A DNA stretch of 64,000 nucleotides from DASQPA01 sp963757335 (GTDB taxonomy: Bacteria; Acidobacteriota; Thermoanaerobaculia; Multivoradales; UBA5704): contig CAVWRJ010000025.1 in assembly GCA_963757335.1 (NCBI GenBank), positions 744,001 to 808,000 on the forward strand, in the 5' to 3' direction. A program made the translations under genes and the position numbers. How positions within the stretch are numbered: position 1 is the stretch's first letter; every line of letters starts with the position of its first letter. The notes under the pieces are model-generated. The model saw nothing but the letters and a program-made list of their open reading frames with translations, searched no databases and was not told where the DNA came from. Of the stretch, positions 7,480 to 14,859 are shown piece after piece.

Positions 7480-7720
7480 GCAGGTCGATCCAGATCCGAG
7501 ATACGGCTCTCCAAGCGTGAGCGAGGCGTCTCAAAGCCAGAGAGACGGGTCTCCAGACCCGAGATACGGGACTTCGACTCGGAGATACGGGGGCGCAAGG
7601 TCCGAGATACGGATCTCCAAGCCAGAGATACGGGGCACGGAGTCCGGGACACGGGTCTCCAGGTCAGGGACACGGGGGCGCAGGCTCAGAGTACGGGGGC
7701 GCAGAGTCTGAGATATGGGG
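7480..7720. repeat. Degenerate ~21-22-bp tandem array (array 1)
   Basis: About eleven imperfect units follow the pattern CCCGAGATACGGG plus a variable CTCCAAG-type spacer, at a period of 21-22 bp. Each unit contains a short inverted repeat (CCCG and CGGG around AGATA). Units vary too much for a CRISPR. Reading frames stay open on both strands because the period is close to a multiple of three, but no protein is credible. Compare 23640-24060 and 53630-54090. Confidence 0.75.
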
Positions 7721-7927
7721 TCGGCAAGCCGAGCCCCTTGGTGCCAAGCCGGAGAGGCGTAACCGGAGTACCGCTCTCCGCCTCGGCAAGCCTGGGCGGT
7801 GAGGAGGCCTGCCGCCGCCTGGATCGCGGGTCTGGAGCCACCCCTTCCCGGCCCTCCTTACCCGCTAAAAAGTACAGAGTGGCACATCGAGAATACAAAT
7901 CGGCATATTTTTCTTACCCCAAACCTA

Positions 7928-7957
7928 TTGACACCTGGTCCCAGCCGGCACTACCGT
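7928..7957 (+). promoter_or_regulatory. Candidate sigma-70-type promoter for the PCD-like gene
   Basis: TTGACA at 7928-7933 is a perfect -35 box. The -10 position 17-18 bp later holds only TACCGT. The site lies about 90 bp upstream of the ATG at 8044 in a locally AT-richer stretch. The assignment rests on the -35 box alone. Confidence 0.35.
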
Positions 7958-8043
7958 ACACGAAGTTTCAACGGTTTGTCCCGCCGATGGGCGATCCTGC
8001 CCGGGGCGGAAGCGCAACAACGCGCAGGAAGGAAGAAGAAAGT

Positions 8044-8388
8044 ATGTCTACCTCGAACCAGGCCCCCGTGTCGTACCGAGAGAACTCGCTCCGCCCCCGG
8101 AGCCTCACCCGCTTGAAGCCGGAGCGCGTCCAGTTGGGGCTGCGCAAGCTCCCCAACTGGCGGCGGTCGCGGGATGGCAAGTCCCTCGTCCGGACCTTCA
8201 AGTTCGCCGCCGAGCGGGCGCCGCTCGCCTTCGCCGAGTGGATTCTGGCGATCGCGGCGAAGGAGGGCCACCAGCCGACCCTCACCCTCGGCAACGGCAC
8301 CGTGGAGTGCAAGCTCTCCACTCCGATGGCCGGCGGCATCACCCCCCGGGACTTCGAGATGGCCCGGCGAATCAGCTCTCTGGGTTGA
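8044..8388 (+). CDS. Pterin-4a-carbinolamine dehydratase-like protein, likely non-catalytic
   Basis: The ATG at 8044 follows a purine-rich GGAAGGAAGAAGAAAG ribosome site; longer upstream frames run through the non-coding array and are rejected. The 114-residue protein has about 35 unique residues and then a PCD/DCoH-type domain: LPNWRR, FKFAAERAPLAFAEWI, AAKEGHQP, ECKLSTPMAGGITPRDFEMA. The active-site EGHxP is kept, but the second His (normally TH before the GlyLeuThr turn) is Pro here. It may therefore be a binding or structural derivative rather than the 4a-hydroxytetrahydrobiopterin dehydratase. No pterin hydroxylase gene is nearby. Confidence 0.7.
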   Translation: MSTSNQAPVSYRENSLRPRSLTRLKPERVQLGLRKLPNWRRSRDGKSLVRTFKFAAERAPLAFAEWILAIAAKEGHQPTLTLGNGTVECKLSTPMAGGITPRDFEMARRISSLG

Positions 8389-8415
8389 CTATGAGGAAGG
8401 AGGAGAAAGTCAAGC

Positions 8416-8448
8416 GGGCGGAAAACCCCTGGTCCGGATTTCCCGCCC
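8416..8448 (+). terminator. Inverted repeat after the PCD-like gene, terminator-like
   Basis: GGGCGGAAAA and TTTCCCGCCC are separated by about 14 nt, starting 27 nt after the PCD-like stop. A short T pair followed by AAAA comes after the stem, so it is a weak intrinsic terminator or part of the leader of the next gene. A second stem (GCGCGGG with CCGCGC, inner GAGCGC with GCGCTC) follows at about 8461-8505. Confidence 0.4.
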
Positions 8449-8537
8449 TTAAAACCACCGCGCGCGGGGTCGTGAGCGCCTTGAAGCCGATCGCGCTCCC
8501 GCGCACTTACCACCGAGAAGTATAGAGGAGAACCGTC

Positions 8538-8996
8538 ATGGCCGTAAGAGGAAGATCATCCGCCGACCGGACCACCCGCTGGGACGTGCTGGTCACCAAC
8601 GCGAAGCAGCAGCTGCCGGACATGCCGTACATCGCGGACGACTTGAAGACTCTCGAAGGGATGTTGTCCGAGGTTCGCGGCCTGGAGACCCAGCAGGAGG
8701 ACCTGCGCAGCCAGGCGCGTAAATCCAACAGCGAGCTCAAGGAGAAGCTGCGCGAGGGCGACAAGGTTCGGGCCCGCCTGGGCTCGAGCTTCAAGGGGAA
8801 GCTCGGTTTCACCGACGACACCCTGCGCAAGTACGGCTTCAAGCCGCTGCCCGAGGTCCGTAAGCGCAAGAGCAGCGCCAAGAAGCCCGCAACCGGAACC
8901 ACCGGGCAGACGAGCCCGGCCCCCCAGGGGACCCCCACGCCGCAGGAGCCGACGCCCCATCCGGGGACGACGGCTCCGGCGCCGAGCAGCAAGTAG
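8538..8996 (+). CDS. Small coiled-coil protein with Pro/Thr-rich tail (paralogue of 53028-53507)
   Basis: The ATG at 8538 is preceded by AGAGGAGAA. The 152-residue product has a helical, charged body (residues about 15-95, with LETQQEDLRSQARKSNSELK as probable coiled coil), a short conserved-looking KYGFKPLPEVRKRK turn, and a disordered Pro/Thr/Ala tail from about residue 115. No signal peptide or membrane helix is seen. The body-plus-tail layout closely matches the 159-aa protein at 53028-53507, so the two are proposed paralogues. I do not know a function for the family. Confidence 0.65.
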   Translation: MAVRGRSSADRTTRWDVLVTNAKQQLPDMPYIADDLKTLEGMLSEVRGLETQQEDLRSQARKSNSELKEKLREGDKVRARLGSSFKGKLGFTDDTLRKYGFKPLPEVRKRKSSAKKPATGTTGQTSPAPQGTPTPQEPTPHPGTTAPAPSSK

Positions 8997-9040
8997 CCGC
9001 AGCAAGTAGCCGAGATTCTGTCGTCCATGTCGTAAGGACC

Positions 9041-9060
9041 GGGGGGCCGCAAGGCCCCCC
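9041..9060 (+). terminator. Hairpin after the coiled-coil/Pro-Thr gene
   Basis: GGGGGGCC, loop GCAA, GGCCCCCC: an 8-bp all-GC stem with a stable tetraloop, 45 nt after the stop codon. It lacks a T tract but is positioned as a transcription end or RNA stabiliser. Confidence 0.55.
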
Positions 9061-9091
9061 GTATGGAGACGGCAAAATTGCCGCCAAATTC

Positions 9092-9182
9092 GGTACTGGG
9101 TCATTTTGAACCTGCGGGCGGTCTCCTTCGGGCGCTCCGCGCAGCCAGTCGCCCGTCCTCGGATTCAAAATGACCCAGTACC
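9092..9182. mobile_element. Variable-arm hairpin element, copy A
   Basis: The outer arms GGTACTGGGTCATTTTGAA and its exact complement enclose a 53-nt core that begins CCTGCGGGCGG and ends GTCCTCGGA. The same core occurs at 30465-30549 and, inverted, at 41284-41374, but with different arms each time. An 8-bp direct repeat CCAAATTC flanks the element (9084-9091 and 9183-9190), consistent with a target-site duplication. It lies between the coiled-coil/Pro-Thr gene and the XRE gene. Confidence 0.8.
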
Positions 9183-9215
9183 CCAAATTCTGTCCAGGGG
9201 GGGAGTCGAGAGACC

Positions 9216-9578
9216 ATGACCAGGCCGCACGGAAGAACCGAGTTTGCCCACCGCCTCATACGGTTCCGCGAGGCGCGTCAACTCAGCCAGAAGCAGTTGG
9301 CCGCCCGGATCGGCTGCCAACCCAACCTGATCAGCAAGTACGAGAGCGGCCAGCGGATGCCGCGGACGCCGGAGATGTGGATCCGCCTGAGCACGGCGCT
9401 CACCGTGAGCCCCGCCGAGCTGCTCGGGCAGCCGCCGTCGAACGGACCGCTCGAGGACCCGCGGCTCGCGGTGCGTTTGCGGGAGCTCTCCGGCCGGCTC
9501 GCGTCGGACCCGGTCCCCGCTCTCCTCGCCCTCCTCAATGCGGCGCTGGCCTTGACCGATGGGGAGCAGGAGCGGTAG
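9216..9578 (+). CDS. XRE-family helix-turn-helix transcriptional regulator
   Basis: A 120-residue protein whose residues about 12-66 form a standard XRE domain: RLIRFREARQLSQKQLAARI, then NLISKYESGQRMP, then a helix ending LSTALTVSPAELLG. The C-terminal 45 residues are a helical tail without a known ligand-binding fold. It stands alone in orientation, starting 33 nt after hairpin element A and converging on tatD, so its targets cannot be inferred from neighbours. Confidence 0.85.
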   Translation: MTRPHGRTEFAHRLIRFREARQLSQKQLAARIGCQPNLISKYESGQRMPRTPEMWIRLSTALTVSPAELLGQPPSNGPLEDPRLAVRLRELSGRLASDPVPALLALLNAALALTDGEQER

Positions 9579-9618
9579 GGGCCTCCGTAAGGCGAAGCTG
9601 GATGGATCCAGCGCTTTT

Positions 9619-9675
9619 GTAGGGGCAACCCCCCGTGGTTGCCCTGTCAGGGCAGGCACGGGGGCCTGCCCCTAC
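9619..9675. repeat. GTAGGGGC-type interspersed palindrome
   Basis: The ends GTAGGGGC and GCCCCTAC bracket two smaller inverted pairs (GGGGCAACC with GGTTGCCC, and GGGCAGGC with GCCTGCCC). A relative lies at 26183-26243. The left-reading end supplies the TAG stop codon of tatD. Confidence 0.7.
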
Positions 9676-10475
9676 GAGGCCTTCTGGAACAGCCGGAAGA
9701 AGTTCTCCCCCGTCCGCACCGCCACCTGCTCCTCGGTCTCGCCGGTCTCCTGGGCGAGCCGGCGCGCCACCTCGACGACGTAAGCGGGACGGTTGGGCTT
9801 GCCGCGGTAGGGGACCGGCGCGAGATAGGGGGTGTCGGTCTCGACCAGGGCGCGGTCGGGAGGGAGGATGGGGATCACCTCGCGCACGTTGTCCGCCTTG
9901 GGGAAGGTGATCATCCCCGTAAAACCCAGATAAAAACCGCGCGGGAGGAGCTCCCGGGCCATGTCGAGACCGCCGGCGAAAGAGTGGAAGTCGCCGGAGA
10001 GGCCGGCGAATTCCGGCTCCTTCACCAAGGCCACCATCTCGTCGTTGCTCTCCCGGTTGTGGACGACGACGGGGAGCTTGAGCTCGATCGCCAGGGACCA
10101 CTGCTCGCGCACACAGCGGAACTGAGCGTCGCGCGGCGAGAGGTCATAGTGGAAGTCGAGCCCGCACTCCCCCACCGCCACCGCCTTGGGATCGGCGAGG
10201 AAGGCGGCCAGGCGCGCCCGATCTCCCTCCTGCCAGGTCGAGGCCTCATGCGGATGGACCCCGAGGGCGCACCAGACGTCCGGGTGGCGGTGGCAGAGGG
10301 CGAGGATCTCCTCCGCCTCGGAGAGCCGGATGGCGGGGACGAGGAAGCCCGCCACCCCCCGCTCCCGGGCTGTGTCGAGGGCCCGCTCGCGCTCGTCCGC
10401 GGGGAGCGACTGGAGGTGGCAGTGGGAGTCGATCGGCCCCCGGATCGTTTCCCGAATGGGGCGGGCGCCGTTCAC
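9672..10475 (-). CDS. tatD: TatD-family metal-dependent hydrolase (DNase)
   Basis: The product is 267 residues from a GTG at 10473-10475 that overlaps the metG stop as GTGA, so the pair is translationally coupled. Family motifs in order are IDSHCHL (metal-binding His pair), GVHPHEA, VGECGLDFHYDLSP, VVHNRESNDE, GDFHSFAGG and VETDTPYLAP with the catalytic Asp. TatD enzymes are 3'-5' exonucleases of the amidohydrolase superfamily acting in DNA repair or RNA quality control. Coupling to metG is a common bacterial arrangement. A longer upstream frame on this strand is a shadow of metG. Confidence 0.92.
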   Translation of the reverse strand: MNGARPIRETIRGPIDSHCHLQSLPADERERALDTARERGVAGFLVPAIRLSEAEEILALCHRHPDVWCALGVHPHEASTWQEGDRARLAAFLADPKAVAVGECGLDFHYDLSPRDAQFRCVREQWSLAIELKLPVVVHNRESNDEMVALVKEPEFAGLSGDFHSFAGGLDMARELLPRGFYLGFTGMITFPKADNVREVIPILPPDRALVETDTPYLAPVPYRGKPNRPAYVVEVARRLAQETGETEEQVAVRTGENFFRLFQKAS

Positions 10476-12466
10476 TTGACGCGGGTGCCGGGCGGGACCG
10501 GCTGGGCCGGATGGAGGAGGATCGGCTGGCCGTCCTGGGAGGCGGCCAGGACCATGCCCTGCGACTCGATCCCCATGAGCTTCGCCGGCTGGAGGTTGGC
10601 GACGACCACCACCTGCTTGCCGATCACCTCTTCCGGGGTGTACCGGGCGGCGATCCCGGCGACAACGGTGCGGGTCTCGTCGCCGAGATCGAGCGAGAGC
10701 TTCAGGAGCTTGGAGGACTTGGGGACCGGCTCGGCGGCGAGAACGGTCGCGACTTTGAGCTCGGTCTCGAAAAACTTGTCGATGGGGATCGGGGGCTTCG
10801 CTTCCTTGATCTCTGACGCCACGATTTTCTCCTTCTCGTCCTTCCCACCCGTGGCCTTGGGTGGCTTCGCCGGGGTCTTTACCTTGGCCGTTTTTTCCAG
10901 CTTCTCCGGCGTCGGCTCGGCATCCGCCAGGTAGGCCTCTTTGTCGATGCGCGGGAAGATCGGGCGCGCCTCGGGGAGCTCGCGGTCGTTGGGGGTGCCG
11001 CCCCAGGCGAGGGCGTTGAGGCTCGTCGGCAGCTCGGGGCTGCCGACCGCCGCCAGCACCTCGGCCGCGGCGCGCGGCATGATCGGCAGGAGGCCGGTGG
11101 CGACGATCCGCACGGCCTCCAGTCCGTTCCACAGGATGCGCGAGAGCTTCTGCGTCGCTCCCTCGCTCTTGATCAGGTTCCAGGGCTCGCGGGTCACCAG
11201 GTACTGGTTGGCCTCGGCGAGGAGGCGCCAGAGAGCTTCCAAGGCGCGGCTGAAGGACATCTCCTCCATCGCCACCAGGTACTCGGGGACGACCCGGCCC
11301 GCCACGTCGATCAGCGGGTTGTCGATGCAGTGCTCGGGCGGGGTCTTGCCGCCGAAGGCCCGGCGCGACAGGGTCACCACCCGGCTCACGGTATTGCCGA
11401 GGTCGTTCGCCAGATCGCTGTTGTAACGGTCGATGAAAGCCTCGTCCGAGAAGGAGGCATCCTGGCCGAAGACCATCTCGCGAAGGAGGAAATAGCGCAG
11501 GGCATCGCTGCCGAAGCTCTGGATCAGCTCGTCGGGACGGACGATGTTGCCCACCGACTTCGACACCTTGCGGCCGTCCCGGAGCCACCAGCCGTGCGCC
11601 CAGACCGTCGTCGGGAGCGGCAGGCCCGCCGAGAGCAGAAAGGCCGGCCAGTAGACCGCGTGGAAGCGCAGGATGTCCTTGCCCACGAGGTGGATGCGGG
11701 TGGCCCCGTGCTCCCAGTAGTGCTCGTAGGGGGCGGCCGCCTCCCCCTCCCGACCGAAACCGAGGGCGCTGATGTAGTTGGTCAGGGCGTCCAGCCAGAC
11801 GTAGACGGTCTGGCCGGGCCGGCCGGGGAACGGGATTCCCCATTCGAGGTTCGCCCGCGAGACCGAGAGATCGCGGAGGCCCGATTCGACGAAGGAGCGC
11901 ACCTCGTTCAAACGGCTCGCCGGGCGGACCGAGTCGGCGGAACGGTACCAGTCGAGGAGCGGCTGCTGGTAGCGCGAGAGGCGGAAGAAGACGTTGTCCT
12001 CGGACTTCCACTCGGCCGGTGTGTCGTGCACCGGGCAGAGCTTGCCGGGCAGGAGCTCCTTTTCGGTGTAGAAGGTCTCGCAGGCCGTGCAGTACCACCC
12101 CTCGTGGGTCGCGGTGTAGAGGTCGCCGTTGGCCTCCAGCCGGCGGATGATCGCCTCGACCCCCAGCCGGTGGCGCTCCTCGGTCGTGCGCACGAAGTCG
12201 TCGTAGGAGAACCCCATCTGGTCGCGGAGCTCGCGGTAGCGCGCCACCACCCGGTCGGCGAGGGCTAAAGGGGCGATCCCCTCCTCTTTGGCGGCGCGCT
12301 CGATCTTCTGGCCGTGCTCGTCGGTGCCGGTGAGGAAATGGACGTCCCGGCCGGCCATCCGGTGGAAGCGGGCGAGAGTGTCGCCCACGGTGGTCGTGTA
12401 GATGTGCCCGATGTGGGGCAGATCGTTGACGTAGTAGATGGGGGTCGTGACGTAGAAGGTGCGCAT
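10472..12466 (-). CDS. metG: Methionyl-tRNA synthetase with C-terminal tRNA-binding domain
   Basis: The 664-residue enzyme activates methionine and charges tRNA-Met in the cytoplasm. The class I HIGH motif is at residues 18-21 (LPHIGHIYT) and KVSKSVGN forms the KMSKS loop near residue 300. A CTACETF...CPVH zinc-knuckle remnant lies between them. A linker rich in Lys and Ala (residues about 525-555) leads to an EMAP/Trbp111-type domain (FFETELKVATVLAAEPV through GMVLAAS), which dimerises and binds tRNA. It is first in the metG-tatD operon. Confidence 0.96.
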   Translation of the reverse strand: MRTFYVTTPIYYVNDLPHIGHIYTTTVGDTLARFHRMAGRDVHFLTGTDEHGQKIERAAKEEGIAPLALADRVVARYRELRDQMGFSYDDFVRTTEERHRLGVEAIIRRLEANGDLYTATHEGWYCTACETFYTEKELLPGKLCPVHDTPAEWKSEDNVFFRLSRYQQPLLDWYRSADSVRPASRLNEVRSFVESGLRDLSVSRANLEWGIPFPGRPGQTVYVWLDALTNYISALGFGREGEAAAPYEHYWEHGATRIHLVGKDILRFHAVYWPAFLLSAGLPLPTTVWAHGWWLRDGRKVSKSVGNIVRPDELIQSFGSDALRYFLLREMVFGQDASFSDEAFIDRYNSDLANDLGNTVSRVVTLSRRAFGGKTPPEHCIDNPLIDVAGRVVPEYLVAMEEMSFSRALEALWRLLAEANQYLVTREPWNLIKSEGATQKLSRILWNGLEAVRIVATGLLPIMPRAAAEVLAAVGSPELPTSLNALAWGGTPNDRELPEARPIFPRIDKEAYLADAEPTPEKLEKTAKVKTPAKPPKATGGKDEKEKIVASEIKEAKPPIPIDKFFETELKVATVLAAEPVPKSSKLLKLSLDLGDETRTVVAGIAARYTPEEVIGKQVVVVANLQPAKLMGIESQGMVLAASQDGQPILLHPAQPVPPGTRVK

Positions 12467-12505
12467 GGGTCGGGGATTCTATCCCGCTTCTATCCTTCTA
12501 TCCCT

Positions 12506-13399
12506 TCAATTGACCGGCGGTACGAGCTCGGCCGGGGAGTAGACGTACTTGCTGCCGCAGAAGGCGCAGTCGGCCTCGATCGTGCCGCCCTCGCCGCGCA
12601 GATGGTCGCGGTCCTCGTCCGAGAGGAGCACGAGGTGATGGAGCAGGCGCTCCCGGTTGCAGCGGCAACGGTAGCGGAGAGCCTGGGTCTCGCGCACCTC
12701 GCGGTTCAGGCCGGCCAAGAGGGTCTCGACGACGTGCCCCGACCCGCCGGCCTCGACCAGATGGCTGATCCCGGGGATGCCGGCGATGTTCTTCTCCAAC
12801 TGGGCGACGGTCTCCTCCGGTGCCCCGGGGAGCACCTCGACGATCATCCCCCCCGCGGCGGCGACGCCGAAGGGCTTGGCGAGCACCCCCAGGAGCACCG
12901 CCGAGCGGCTCTGCTCGCTCTGCTCCAGATAGTGGGCCACGTCGTCGCCGATCTCGCCGCTCACCAGGGCGACCTGGCTGTGATAGCTGGCGCCCCCCTC
13001 GTGCTCGCGGAGCACCCGGAGAGTCCCCTTGCCCACCGCCCGGCCCACCGCCAGTTTGCCCTCCGGGGTGTTCGGGACGTCGACATGGGGATTGCTCACC
13101 ATGCCGCGCAGGTTCCCTTCCTGGTCGGCCTCGGCGAGGACCCTCCCCAAGGGGCCGTCGCCGCGGATCTCCAGCAGCAGGCGGCTCGGCGTCTTGGTCG
13201 CCAGCCGCAGGAGGAGCGCCGCGCCGGCCAGGCAGCGACCGAGGGCGGCGGCGGCAACCGGCGAAAGGTCGAGGCGATCGCGGACCTCCTCGACGATGTC
13301 GGTGACGTCGGCGACCGCCCAGCGGAGCGCGCCGTCACCGGCGAGCCCGAGCTGCAGGAGCCCAGGCGAATGCTTCTCTGTCTCGATAGGTAAACTCAT
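12506..13399 (-). CDS. hslO: Redox-regulated chaperone Hsp33
   Basis: The ATG at 13397-13399 gives 297 residues, the usual size for Hsp33; upstream extensions are shadow. The C-terminal zinc site is intact, with CxC at residues 245/247 and CxxC (CAFC) at 278/281. The N-terminal domain shows DLSPVAAAALGRCLAGAALL and RGDGPLG, and VSGEIGDDVAHYLEQSEQ is a family signature. Hsp33 is a holdase activated by oxidation and unfolding. The gene stands between metG and larC on the same strand with short spacers, so co-transcription is possible. Confidence 0.95.
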   Translation of the reverse strand: MSLPIETEKHSPGLLQLGLAGDGALRWAVADVTDIVEEVRDRLDLSPVAAAALGRCLAGAALLLRLATKTPSRLLLEIRGDGPLGRVLAEADQEGNLRGMVSNPHVDVPNTPEGKLAVGRAVGKGTLRVLREHEGGASYHSQVALVSGEIGDDVAHYLEQSEQSRSAVLLGVLAKPFGVAAAGGMIVEVLPGAPEETVAQLEKNIAGIPGISHLVEAGGSGHVVETLLAGLNREVRETQALRYRCRCNRERLLHHLVLLSDEDRDHLRGEGGTIEADCAFCGSKYVYSPAELVPPVN

Positions 13400-13449
13400 C
13401 GCTCGTGACCTCACCGTTGAGGTCCCTACAACAGTCTCAAGCTGGATCT

Positions 13450-14847
13450 TTATTGCGCCGATGCCGCCGACGCCGGCGATGCCGCCGATACCGCCGACGC
13501 CTGAGCGGCGATGACGGCGGCCCGATGGACCTCGCGCCAGGGCACCCCATGGGCGAGGGCGAGCCGGCGGCAGTCCTCGAACTCTGGGGCGGCGGCGAGC
13601 GGCTGCCCGTCGAGCCGGCCGCGCTTGACCCGCACGGCGCCGAAGCGGGTCGCCACCTCGGTCGTCTCGCGCTCGGCCTCGAACCTCCCGGCGGCATGGA
13701 AGCGGCAGCCGAGCGAGCCCGACTCGGCGAGGAGCACCGTCGCCAGCTCGGCGAGCTGCGGCCGCCGGCAGAGGACGGTGACGAGCGACCCGGGGCGGTT
13801 CTTCTTCATCTGCACGGCGGTGAAGTAGACGTCCAGGGCGCCGGCCCCGAGCAGGCGCTCCATGAGGAAGCCGAAGCCCTCCCCCGGCAGGTTGTCGACC
13901 TCGCATTCGAGGACCATCACCTCCGCCGGGAGACCCGTACCGGCGTGGGCCGGCCGGCCGCGGAGGAGACGGACGGCGTTCGGCCGGCCCTGGACCTCGC
14001 GTCGGCCGAGCCCGTAGCCCGAGCCTTCCAGAGCGAGGCCGGGGAGCTCTCCGAACTCGTCGACCAGCTCGGCCAGGAGCACGGCTCCGGTGGGGGTGGT
14101 GAGCTCTCCCCCGCCCCCGCCGAAGACCGGGATGCCGGCGAGCAGCTCGGCGGTGGCGGGGGCCGGCACCGGCAGCTCGCCATGGGCGGTCTTCACCCGA
14201 CCGCCGCCGACGTTGACCGGCCCGCAGGTCAGGCGCTCGGGAGCGAGATGCTCGATCGCCGCCGCCGCCCCCACCAGGTCGACGATCGAGTCGACCGCCC
14301 CCACCTCGTGGAAGTGGACCCGGTCGAGGTCGATGCCGTGCATCTTCGCCTCGGCCCGCCCCAGGCGCTCGAAAAGAGCGAGGGCCCGGTCGCGCACCGC
14401 GGGCGCGAGCGAGCTCTCCCCGATCAGCCGCCGGATGCCGGCGAGGTCGCGGCCGTGCCGGTGGTCGTGGTGGTGATCGTGCGAATGCGGTTGATCGTGG
14501 TGATCGTGATGCGGGGGATGCGGAGGCTCGTGGTCATGAGCGTGGCCGTGCCCATGCTCGTGGCCGTGCTCGTGGCTATGCTCGTCGCTTTGCTCGTGAT
14601 GTTGGGAGGCCTCGGCCACCTCCTCCGGGTCCGGCCCCTCGATCGGCCGGCCCCCTTCGAGCACCCGGAAACGGGTACCGGCGATCCCGCCCCGCTTCGC
14701 CTTCCTGGCCTCGACGGTGATCCCAGGGAGACCGAGCCGCGCCACGGCATCTTCGAGAACGGCGAGCGGCATTCCGAGGTCGAGACAGGCGCCGAGGAAC
14801 ATGTCCCCGGCGATCCCGCTCCAGCAGTCCAGGTGATAGTGCGCCAT
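13450..14847 (-). CDS. larC: Nickel-pincer cofactor biosynthesis protein LarC
   Basis: LarC inserts nickel into the pyridinium-dithiodicarboxylate precursor of the lactate-racemase cofactor. The 465-residue protein starts HLDCWSGIAGDMFLGA, the family signature. It then has a long His/Asp-rich insert (residues about 85-135, over twenty His) suited to nickel storage, followed by VHFHEVGAVDSIVDLVGAA and LTTPTGAVLLAELV. The C-terminus ends in an Ala/Ser low-complexity tail encoded by short GC-rich repeats. No larA, larB or larE is in the window, so the cofactor user must be elsewhere or different. Confidence 0.93.
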   Translation of the reverse strand: MAHYHLDCWSGIAGDMFLGACLDLGMPLAVLEDAVARLGLPGITVEARKAKRGGIAGTRFRVLEGGRPIEGPDPEEVAEASQHHEQSDEHSHEHGHEHGHGHAHDHEPPHPPHHDHHDQPHSHDHHHDHRHGRDLAGIRRLIGESSLAPAVRDRALALFERLGRAEAKMHGIDLDRVHFHEVGAVDSIVDLVGAAAAIEHLAPERLTCGPVNVGGGRVKTAHGELPVPAPATAELLAGIPVFGGGGGELTTPTGAVLLAELVDEFGELPGLALEGSGYGLGRREVQGRPNAVRLLRGRPAHAGTGLPAEVMVLECEVDNLPGEGFGFLMERLLGAGALDVYFTAVQMKKNRPGSLVTVLCRRPQLAELATVLLAESGSLGCRFHAAGRFEAERETTEVATRFGAVRVKRGRLDGQPLAAAPEFEDCRRLALAHGVPWREVHRAAVIAAQASAVSAASPASAASAQ

Positions 14848-14859
14848 GGCCGGGTTAGG

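Noticed and set aside
7738..8043. N-terminal extension of the PCD-like protein to 216 residues
   Set aside because: The upstream part covers repeat-flanking DNA and a promoter-like TTGACA. The ATG at 8044 has a good ribosome site and matches the domain start.
10476..12098. Long minus-strand frame extending tatD upstream to 808 residues
   Set aside because: It runs antiphase through metG, which has all synthetase motifs. The extension is Arg/Pro-rich shadow, and the GTG at 10475 gives the normal TatD length.
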